Positions 23,212-30,035 of a stretch of 36,599 nucleotides of DNA are shown piece by piece. The position numbers and the translations under genes are program-made. This DNA comes from Candidatus Hydrogenedentota bacterium (GTDB taxonomy: Bacteria; Hydrogenedentota; Hydrogenedentia; Hydrogenedentales; CAITNO01), in NCBI GenBank assembly GCA_903822375.1, contig CAIJOU010000590.1, positions 1 through 36,599 on the forward strand, read 5' to 3'. How positions within the stretch are numbered: the first letter of the stretch is position 1; every line of letters starts with the position of its first letter. The notes beneath the pieces were generated by a model. The model had not been told where the DNA came from and made no database searches. It saw only the letters and a list, made by a program, of their open reading frames with translations.

Positions 23212-24510
23212 CTATTGCTGCGAGGCCGCCAAAGCCTGCTCGAAGTCCGCCAGAATGTCGGCGATGTCCTCAATGCCCACCGACACCCGGACGAATTCGG
23301 GCGAAACGCCCGCCGCCCGCTGCTCTTCCGGCGACAACTGGGAGTGTGTCGTGGTGGCGGGGTGAATCACCAGCGTCTTCGCGTCTAGCACGTTCGCCAG
23401 GTGTGAGGCCAGCGCTGTCGCATTGATGAACTTCACCGCTGCGTCCGATCCGCCCTTGATGCCGAAGCCGAGGATCGCGCCCTGGCCCTTGGGCAGGTAT
23501 TTCTGGGCGCGTTCGTAACTGCGGTGGCTGGGCAGGCCGGGATAGTTCACCCACGCAACCGCCGGGTGCGCCTCAAGGAACTTCGCCACGGCCAGCGCAT
23601 TCTCGCTGTGGCGCGGCACACGCAGGTGCAGCGTCTCGATGCCGAGGAGAATGAGGAAGGCGTTGAACGGCGACAGGGCCGGGCCCATGTCGCGCAGCAG
23701 CGTCACCCGCGCTTTCAGGATGTAGCTGATGTTGCCGATGCCCGCGAAATGCTCGTAGAACTTCATTCCGTGATAGCTCTCGTTCGGCTCGGTCAGTTCG
23801 GGGAACTTTCCGTTGTTCCAGTCGAACTTGCCGCTGTCCACGATGACGCCGCCGATGGAGGTGCCGTGGCCGCCCAGCACTTTGGTCGCCGAATGGACCA
23901 CAATGTCCGCGCCGTGTTCGATCGGGCGGAACAGCAGGGGCGACGTGACCGTGTTGTCCACGACCAGCGGGATGCCGTGATCGTGGGCCACCTTGGCGAT
24001 GGCTTCAAAGTCCAGCACGTCATTGGCCGGATTGCCGATGCTTTCCACATACAGCAGCCGGGTCTTGTCGTCGATGGCCTTGGCAAAGTTTTCCGGATCG
24101 CCCGCGTCGACGAAACGCGTCTCAATGCCCAGGTCCTTAAACGTGTGCGCAAAGAGGTTGTAGGTTCCGCCGTACAGGGTCTGGGAAGAGACAATGTTCT
24201 GTCCCGACTTGGTGATGTTCAGCACCGCCAGGGTGATGGCCGCCGAGCCGGATGCCACGCCGAGACCCAGCACGCCGCCCTCCAGCGCCGCCACGCGCTT
24301 CTCCAGCACGTCCGTGGTGGGGTTCATAATCCGCGTGTAGATGTTGCCAAACTCATTCAGGGCAAAAAGGTTTGCCGCATGGGTGTGGTCGTTGAAGACG
24401 TACGAAGTCGTCTGATAAATCGGCACTGCCCGCGATCCCGTCGTGGGATCGGGAACCTGTCCCGCATGCAGTGAAAGTGTTCCAAGTCCAAGTTTCGTCG
24501 TGTCGCTCAC
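23212..24510 (-). CDS. metY: O-acetylhomoserine sulfhydrylase
   Basis: 432 residues, a PLP enzyme of the Cys/Met-metabolism (cystathionine gamma-synthase) family. Seen are the N-terminal TLSLHAGQVPDPTTGSRAVPIYQTTSYVF, the PLP-contact VASGSAAI, the NPAND and VVDNTV segments and the PLP-lysine motif HSATKVLGGHG. The length (432) and the extra middle segment (EPNESYHGMKFYEHFAG) point to O-acetylhomoserine aminocarboxypropyltransferase rather than cystathionine synthase. It makes homocysteine from O-acetylhomoserine and sulfide, using the product of the MetX half encoded next. The start is GTG with AAAGGA 7-8 nt upstream. Confidence 0.95.
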   Translation of the reverse strand: MSDTTKLGLGTLSLHAGQVPDPTTGSRAVPIYQTTSYVFNDHTHAANLFALNEFGNIYTRIMNPTTDVLEKRVAALEGGVLGLGVASGSAAITLAVLNITKSGQNIVSSQTLYGGTYNLFAHTFKDLGIETRFVDAGDPENFAKAIDDKTRLLYVESIGNPANDVLDFEAIAKVAHDHGIPLVVDNTVTSPLLFRPIEHGADIVVHSATKVLGGHGTSIGGVIVDSGKFDWNNGKFPELTEPNESYHGMKFYEHFAGIGNISYILKARVTLLRDMGPALSPFNAFLILLGIETLHLRVPRHSENALAVAKFLEAHPAVAWVNYPGLPSHRSYERAQKYLPKGQGAILGFGIKGGSDAAVKFINATALASHLANVLDAKTLVIHPATTTHSQLSPEEQRAAGVSPEFVRVSVGIEDIADILADFEQALAASQQ

Positions 24511-24582
24511 GGTAATATCCTTTCTCGGATGTTATGCTTCTACCCGGCAAGTTTGTCTGCTCTTATGGATTCTCGGGCCAAA

Positions 24583-24622
24583 CAGGAGACCCCAGGGCAC
24601 AGTGCCCGTCTTTCTCCTCCTG
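24583..24622. repeat. Hairpin in the cysK-metY spacer
   Basis: An outer pair CAGGAG/CTCCTG encloses GGGCAC-A-GTGCCC (24595-24607) in the 152-nt spacer. It could be an RNA processing or stability element. No T-run is present. Confidence 0.35.
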
Positions 24623-24662
24623 GCTCCCGACTTCTTGGGTCGCGGACAAGCCGCAACCGGCG

Positions 24663-25589
24663 TCAGCTTTGGAAAAGCGGGGTCGACAGGTAGCGCTCGC
24701 CGGAATCCGGCAGCACCACCACGATTGTCTTGCCCGCATATTCGTCCAGGTGCGCAAGGCGTACCGCAACCGCGGCCGCCGCGCCGCAGCTGATGCCGCT
24801 GATGATGCCTTCTTCCTTGGCCAGCCGCCGCGCCGTATCAAAAGCCTCGTCGTCGGTCGCGGTTTCTATGCGGTCCACCACGCTCAGGTCGAGAATGTCG
24901 GGTTTGAAGCCCGCGCCGATGCCCTGAATCTTGTGCTTGCCCGGCGCTCCGCCGCTCAGCACCGGCGACGCCGCCGGTTCCACGGCCACGCTCGTGATCG
25001 CGCGGCCTTTTGATTTCAGGTAGCGCGAAACGCCCGTGATGGTCCCGCCTGTGCCCACGCCGGCCACAAACACGTCCACCTGGCCGTCCGTGTCATCCCA
25101 GATCTCGGGGCCGGTTGTCTTAAGATGTATTTCCGGATTGGCCGGGTTTTTGAACTGCTGCGGCAGGAAGTAATCCGGATTCTCCGCGGCAATCTTTTCC
25201 GCTTCAGCTATGGCACCCGGCATGCCCAATGCCCCCGGCGTGAGCACCAGATCCGCGCCGAATGCCTTAAGCATCTGGCGGCGTTCCAGACTCATTGTCT
25301 CGGGCATGGTCAGCACCAGTTTGTAGCCCCGGGCGGCGGACACAAAGGCCAGCGCGATGCCCGTGTTGCCCGAGGTGGGTTCCACGATCGTTCCGCCCGG
25401 TTTCAGCACGCCCCGCTTTTCCGCGTCCCAGATCATGTTCGCGCCGATGCGGCATTTCACTGAATACGCCGGATTGCGCCCCTCCACCTTCGCCAGCACC
25501 CGTGCCGCCCTGATGCCCTGCGTCAGCTTGGTCAACTGAACCAGCGGCGTGCGGCCTATCGAGAAACTGTTGTCTGCGTACACGCTCAT
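24663..25589 (-). CDS. cysK: Cysteine synthase A (O-acetylserine sulfhydrylase)
   Basis: 308 residues. The PLP-lysine motif NPAYSVKCRIGANMIWDAEKRG matches the CysK type. The substrate loop is PTSGNTGIALAF, the phosphate-binding loop is GVGTGGTITG, and the C-terminal segment includes GISCGAAAAVA. It forms cysteine from O-acetylserine and sulfide. The ATG at 25589 has GGGAGG 8 nt upstream; a longer frame reading back to 25676 has no such site. It is the first gene of the sulfur locus, reading in the order cysK, metY, metXW. Confidence 0.96.
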   Translation of the reverse strand: MSVYADNSFSIGRTPLVQLTKLTQGIRAARVLAKVEGRNPAYSVKCRIGANMIWDAEKRGVLKPGGTIVEPTSGNTGIALAFVSAARGYKLVLTMPETMSLERRQMLKAFGADLVLTPGALGMPGAIAEAEKIAAENPDYFLPQQFKNPANPEIHLKTTGPEIWDDTDGQVDVFVAGVGTGGTITGVSRYLKSKGRAITSVAVEPAASPVLSGGAPGKHKIQGIGAGFKPDILDLSVVDRIETATDDEAFDTARRLAKEEGIISGISCGAAAAVAVRLAHLDEYAGKTIVVVLPDSGERYLSTPLFQS

Positions 25590-25763
25590 CTTAAGAACCT
25601 CCCTGGGTTGGGGAGCCATGCTCCCATCGACGCGTCCTGTGTTCCATACCCGGCGGATACCATCCGTGCTAAACACGAACTGCCTTGGGAATCATCCCGG
25701 TCGCGTCCGCCGCTGTTGGTGAAACATTCACACTCATGCGCATATTCCAGCAACATGATAACA

Positions 25764-25793
25764 ATTGTAATGTATGAAGCCCGGTCGTGTCAA
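25764..25793 (-). promoter_or_regulatory. Promoter of the cysK-metY operon
   Basis: On the minus strand a perfect TTGACA (25793-25788) and TACAAT (25769-25764) are separated by 18 nt. This is the strongest sigma-70-type match in the window and implies a leader of about 165 nt. Confidence 0.65.
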
Positions 25794-25824
25794 GTATGCT
25801 GTGCGCTGGGAGACCTGGTGGCGC

Positions 25825-25853
25825 TGGAACCCATCCGGCAGGGATTCTATAAT
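25825..25853 (+). promoter_or_regulatory. Promoter of the carboxypeptidase-regulatory/TlpA gene
   Basis: A perfect TATAAT (25848-25853) is preceded 17 nt upstream by TGGAAC. The -35 is poor for the housekeeping sigma but contains GGAAC, the core of many ECF -35 elements, followed 16 nt later by TCTATA. Which sigma factor is used is open. Confidence 0.5.
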
Positions 25854-25939
25854 CTATATCGTTGGGCAAATTACTTCTGCGAATGAAGGCGCCAAACACA
25901 ATGCACTGGCGAAAAGGAATAGTATGGAGTGGGGAAGGC

Positions 25940-28819
25940 ATGAAACGCGCGCATACTGTATTCCTTTTGGCGGTCCTAATCCTGGTGTCCAGCGCCGCGC
26001 TGCTTTCACCTCCCATGATCGCCCCGGCGCATGCCGGGATCATGGATTACATGTTCAACGCTTTCAGGGACCTCACCACCCCCGTCGAAACGGTGACGCC
26101 GTCTGAGGAGACCGTAACGCCCATACCCCATCCCGACCCGCAAGTATCCGCGTCGGCGCCCGCGCCCGCCCGCACCTTCGTATTCGACGTGCGCGATGCG
26201 CAGACGGGGACGGTCATATCCGGAGCGACGTGTTCGTACTATCGGTACGGTGAAGAAGGTGTCGCAGAAAGGGGCAGTGTTACGCTCAAGGACCCACCTG
26301 AATTTGTGGTGCCGGCCGGGACCGGCGGCATAAGGGTATGGATATGGGCTTCGGGATATGCATCTATTTCTCCCGACATACCGTTCAAACCCGACTCGGA
26401 AAGGATAGACGTTCCCGTTCGTCTCGAAAAGGGCACGACGGCTGACGGGTCCGTGGTGAACGAGGAAGGGCAGCCGATTGAAGGTGCCCATGTAGACCTG
26501 AGTGCGGTAATGCCACCCCGGGGTGGCATGTTCTTGGGTGAACTCGTCACCGATGCGCAGGGGCGGTGGGCTGTGCAAAACGTCCCGGCGGAATCGGAAA
26601 ACCTGATGCTGCGTGTTGCCCATCCGGCGTATGTTCCCTCCTGCAAAGTAGACTCGAGAGCGGGCATGCTCACGGTGCCCACGAACCGGCATGCGGAAGT
26701 CAAACTCATCCGCGGCGTACTCGTGTCGGGCCGCGTGGTTGATGAGCAGGGTAATCCCGTGTCGGGCGCCTGTTTGTTTCTGGATTACCACCATGACAAT
26801 CCCCCCTACGCCGTTCGCGCCGAAGGCGACATGGACGGGCGCTTTCGCTTGGAACACTGCCCGCTCCGGCAGGCCGCAGTGGTGGCGTTGGCCCCCGGAT
26901 TCGCGCCTAATGCGGTGTCGCTAAATATTGTACAGGACACGCCCGAAGTGGTGGTTGTGCTGCCGCCGGCGCGTCCTGTGGTCTTCCAGATCGTCGATCC
27001 ACAGGGGGTGCCTTTGGCCAACGCCCGTATGCAGGTTAGCGCCTCGCGTGAAAACCAAGAACTTTATTGGGGGGCAAAGAACCTCAAAACGGATGCCCAG
27101 GGGATGCTCACATTGGCGGATGCACCCCGTGGTGCGGACTATTTCTTGGATGTTATCGATTGGGGGAGCATCGATCACGTTGCGGTTGGGACGTCGGACA
27201 AACCGGTCAAGGTCGAGGTGCCCGCCAGGGGATGCATTGTTTTGCGGGCCGCAGACGTCTCCACGGGGAAGCCGATTCAGGACTTTCAAGTGTCGAGTAA
27301 TCCATTTGGCGCCGGTGTTCCGCAATCGTGGGCAGTTTCCGGAAAATCGGAAGATGGAGAATACAAGAAGGAGTTCTATGGACCCAGCGGCAAGGTGCGT
27401 TACCGCATTGAGGCTTCGGGATACCGACAGGGAATCACTCGATGGATAGAGACGGACGAGGGCAGGGTCCAGATAAAACTGTCGCTTCGGTCGGCACCCA
27501 TGCGGGAAGGGCACGTTTTCGACGACAGCGGCCATCCCGCGCCGATGCCGGTGGTGCAATGGATCGAGGGACCCTATTTCCACCTCGGCGACAACACGCC
27601 GTTGGAAGGACCTTCGCCCATCAAGGGAGACCAACGGGGAATCTTTTCCATTACCTCGCGGGATTGGGAAAAGGGGCTGCTGCTGGTCACGACGGATACG
27701 GACGCCGCCCTGATCAGCGGCATCGACTTCGAGGCCGTATCCAGGGTTCACTTGAAGCCGTGGGGCCGCGTTGTTTGTGAAATGCCTTCCACTCCCAATG
27801 CTGAGGTAAGTATATCCGGGGTCGTCACAGAGCGGTTGAAGCTTCAGTTGTTCTACAGATGTACACTCGACGGGGAGGGTCATGGCGTTATCGGCAAGGT
27901 TCTGCCGGGCGCGTATTCCATTTCCCGAAGCGACGCCTCGACAACCTTGTCGTACAGACGCCTACCGGCGGGGAATGTCACCGTGGCTGCGGGACAAACG
28001 GCACAAATATCGGTGGCCCCCGGAAGAAAAGTGGTTCTGCAGGTGGCGGTTCCCGAAGAGGCGCAACCCTGGTTGGCCGGGCCGCAACCCTCCAGCCTTT
28101 CCTTTCGGCTTCAGGATTCAGCAAATACCTGGCGTAATGAAAGCGCTTCCACGTGGCTAAATGCCGACAGTTCCGGCCGCGCGGAAATGAGTGAGCTTGC
28201 ACCGGGCGCCTACGTGCTGGAGGCGGAACCCTTCTATGACCGCGAACGGTACAAGGGCGGCCCCATCAAGCGCTTCTTCACCACTGACAAGGTTCCATTT
28301 GTGGTGCAACCCTCCAAACCGGGCGATGATTCTCCGCTGGACTTGGGTACGCTCCAGATGCATGCCGAAGGAGAGGATGCCCCGCCCGAGGCGAAAGCGC
28401 CGCCGCCGGGCTTCATCATCGACAGACTGGAGGGTGGCACGTTGTCGCTGCAGGAATTGCGCGGCCGCTATGTGCTGATTGACTTCTGGGCGGTCTGGTG
28501 CAAACCCTGTGAGGCGCAGTTACCCCATTTGAACCAGGTGTGGCAGGAATTTGGCCAGCGCAACGACTTTGTCCTGCTGGGATTGTGCTTGGGGGAGGAT
28601 TTGGAAATCATTCGCAAGTTTGTTGCCGAACACGGGTCCTCATGGCCGCAAGGGGTTTTGCCAGAAGGATTTGGCGACCCGGTCGCCAAGCAATATGGTG
28701 TCACTTCGCTTCCCCATATTCTGCTAATTGGTCCGGATGGCAAGGTTGTGGCGGACAACCTGCTGGACGATGGGATTGAATCCGCGGTGCGCACGGCGCT
28801 GGGTGCCGCGCATTCATAG
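25940..28819 (+). CDS. Secreted carboxypeptidase-regulatory-like protein with C-terminal TlpA/thioredoxin domain
   Basis: 959 residues from the ATG at 25940 (GGGGAAGG just upstream). A signal peptide (FLLAVLILVSSAALLSPPMIAPAHAG) is followed by several carboxypeptidase-regulatory-like (Ig-type) domains. They show as VSGRVVDEQGNPVSGACLFL, then DGSVVNEEGQPIEGAHVDL, and GHVFDDSGHPAPMPVV. The C-terminal domain (about residues 820-959) is a TlpA/AlkyI hydroperoxide-like thioredoxin fold with active site WCKPC (Cys854 and Cys857) and a cis-Pro segment TSLPHILLI. It probably exchanges thiols outside the cytoplasm, with the Ig-like part for attachment. Partners are unknown. It diverges from cysK, though no functional link is shown. 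Confidence 0.88.
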   Translation: MKRAHTVFLLAVLILVSSAALLSPPMIAPAHAGIMDYMFNAFRDLTTPVETVTPSEETVTPIPHPDPQVSASAPAPARTFVFDVRDAQTGTVISGATCSYYRYGEEGVAERGSVTLKDPPEFVVPAGTGGIRVWIWASGYASISPDIPFKPDSERIDVPVRLEKGTTADGSVVNEEGQPIEGAHVDLSAVMPPRGGMFLGELVTDAQGRWAVQNVPAESENLMLRVAHPAYVPSCKVDSRAGMLTVPTNRHAEVKLIRGVLVSGRVVDEQGNPVSGACLFLDYHHDNPPYAVRAEGDMDGRFRLEHCPLRQAAVVALAPGFAPNAVSLNIVQDTPEVVVVLPPARPVVFQIVDPQGVPLANARMQVSASRENQELYWGAKNLKTDAQGMLTLADAPRGADYFLDVIDWGSIDHVAVGTSDKPVKVEVPARGCIVLRAADVSTGKPIQDFQVSSNPFGAGVPQSWAVSGKSEDGEYKKEFYGPSGKVRYRIEASGYRQGITRWIETDEGRVQIKLSLRSAPMREGHVFDDSGHPAPMPVVQWIEGPYFHLGDNTPLEGPSPIKGDQRGIFSITSRDWEKGLLLVTTDTDAALISGIDFEAVSRVHLKPWGRVVCEMPSTPNAEVSISGVVTERLKLQLFYRCTLDGEGHGVIGKVLPGAYSISRSDASTTLSYRRLPAGNVTVAAGQTAQISVAPGRKVVLQVAVPEEAQPWLAGPQPSSLSFRLQDSANTWRNESASTWLNADSSGRAEMSELAPGAYVLEAEPFYDRERYKGGPIKRFFTTDKVPFVVQPSKPGDDSPLDLGTLQMHAEGEDAPPEAKAPPPGFIIDRLEGGTLSLQELRGRYVLIDFWAVWCKPCEAQLPHLNQVWQEFGQRNDFVLLGLCLGEDLEIIRKFVAEHGSSWPQGVLPEGFGDPVAKQYGVTSLPHILLIGPDGKVVADNLLDDGIESAVRTALGAAHS

Positions 28820-28921
28820 GAATGTGGTCATGCACGGGCCCGGCGGGCTGTGCTAGACTCCCCGGGCTTTCACACCGGAACCGGGCGCCGCTGGTGGCGC
28901 AGTCTTGAGGTCAGAGTGGAC

Positions 28922-29509
28922 ATGACACGCAATATCGTGCACCGCGCAATTCGGCCCTGCGGCCCCGCACTGCTTGTGCTGCTGGCCGTGCTGGCCGGCT
29001 GTGCCCCCAGTCCCCATGACCTGGTTGCCCGCGGCAAGAACGACGAACTGCGCCGCGCACTGGAGAAGGACGCCGCCAGGACGGTCTCCGCCCGTGACCG
29101 AAAAGAAAAGACGCCGTTGCACGCCGCCGTGAGTTGTGAAAACAGCGCCGCCATGGACCTGTTGGCGGCGCACGGCGCCGACCTCAACGCAGTGGATATC
29201 ACCGGCATGACCCCCCTTCACGTGGCGGCCATGCTCGGGCGTGCCACGGAGGCGGAATGGCTGCTGGACCACGGGGCGCGCATGGATGCGCGCGACACTT
29301 TCGGGGACACACCGGTGCATACCGCGGCCGTGTTTGGCCAGGGCGGCGTTCTGCAGATACTGGCCCAGCGCGGTGCCGCGCTGGAAACGCCCAACAACGC
29401 CGGCAAGACCCCCGTCATGCTCGCCCGGGACAACCGGCAGCCGCGCGTGGTGTCTCTCATCGAAAGCCTGCTGGCCGACCGGGCGTCAGCCCCCGCGGGA
29501 GGCAGCTGA
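28922..29509 (+). CDS. Ankyrin-repeat lipoprotein
   Basis: 195 residues. A lipoprotein signal peptide ends in VLAGC (about Cys26). Four ankyrin-type units follow, the clearest being KTPLHAAVSCENSAAMDLLAAHG, then MTPLHVAAMLGRATEAEWLLDHG and DTPVHTAAVFGQGGVLQILAQRG. It would be membrane-anchored in the periplasm and bind a protein partner. The start follows GTGGAC and an earlier GAGG. TGC-TAGACT at 28849-28857 could be an extended -10, but no good -35 accompanies it. The stop is 1 nt before the rnhA start. Confidence 0.87.
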   Translation: MTRNIVHRAIRPCGPALLVLLAVLAGCAPSPHDLVARGKNDELRRALEKDAARTVSARDRKEKTPLHAAVSCENSAAMDLLAAHGADLNAVDITGMTPLHVAAMLGRATEAEWLLDHGARMDARDTFGDTPVHTAAVFGQGGVLQILAQRGAALETPNNAGKTPVMLARDNRQPRVVSLIESLLADRASAPAGGS

Positions 29510-29510
29510 C

Positions 29511-30029
29511 ATGCCTGCCAAGCCTGTGCCGCAGGAAACGGCGGTGGTCATATACACCGATGGCGGTTGCGAGCCCAATCCCGGCGTCGGTGGCTGGGGA
29601 GCCGTGCTGCTCTACGGGGGGCACGTCAAGGAGATGTCCGGCGGCGCGCCCGACACCACCAACAACCGCATGGAACTGACCGCCGCCATTGAGGCGCTGT
29701 CTGCCCTGAAGCGGCCCTGCCGGATTCAGCTGTACACCGACTCGGAGTATGTCAAAAGGGGTATCACCGAGTGGATAACGGCCTGGAAGAAGAAGAAATG
29801 GATTCGCCGCGAGGGTCCCGTCAAGAATGTTGATTTGTGGCAGCGTCTGGACGCCCTGGTCGAAAAACATGACGTCGAATGGCGATGGGTGAGGGGCCAC
29901 ACCGGAAACACGTATAATGAACGCTGTGATGAACTTGCCGCCGCAGCCATACAGGTCGTGCGGCGCGAGGGTGCGGCTCCCGTTCCGGGAAACCGCGCCG
30001 GGACCCGCCAGGGTGTGGAGAAGACCTGA
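29511..30029 (+). CDS. rnhA: Ribonuclease HI
   Basis: 172 residues. The four catalytic carboxylates are in place: Asp17 (YTDGGCEPNPG), Glu55 (NNRMELTAA), Asp77 (YTDSEYV) and Asp140 (YNERCDELA), with spacings as in E. coli RNase HI. The basic protrusion ITAWKKKKWIRREGPVKN is present. It degrades the RNA strand of RNA-DNA hybrids in the cytoplasm. GGGAGG lies 8 nt before the ATG. It is wedged between an ankyrin lipoprotein gene and a histidine kinase gene, probably sharing their transcript. The roughly 20-residue C-terminal extension is Arg/Gly-rich. Confidence 0.96.
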   Translation: MPAKPVPQETAVVIYTDGGCEPNPGVGGWGAVLLYGGHVKEMSGGAPDTTNNRMELTAAIEALSALKRPCRIQLYTDSEYVKRGITEWITAWKKKKWIRREGPVKNVDLWQRLDALVEKHDVEWRWVRGHTGNTYNERCDELAAAAIQVVRREGAAPVPGNRAGTRQGVEKT

Positions 30030-30035
30030 TTCAGG

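Larger units (their letters stand above)
25590..25939. other. Divergent intergenic region of cysK and the TlpA-fusion gene
   Basis: The 350-bp region holds two back-to-back promoters (entries at 25764-25793 and 25825-25853). It also holds a cysK leader of about 165 nt. The leader contains a small perfect hairpin (GGGAGC, loop CAT, GCTCCC, 25611-25625) just before the ribosome site. I looked for SAM or other sulfur riboswitch motifs in the leader and recognised none. Confidence 0.5.

Noticed and set aside
21247..23388. 713-codon open frame on the + strand
   Set aside because: It is antisense to the MetX-MetW fusion, whose motifs are unmistakable. The antisense product has no recognisable family.
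25590..25757. Possible SAM or other sulfur riboswitch in the cysK leader
   Set aside because: No SAM-I/II/IV core could be recognised by eye. Only a small hairpin is certain.
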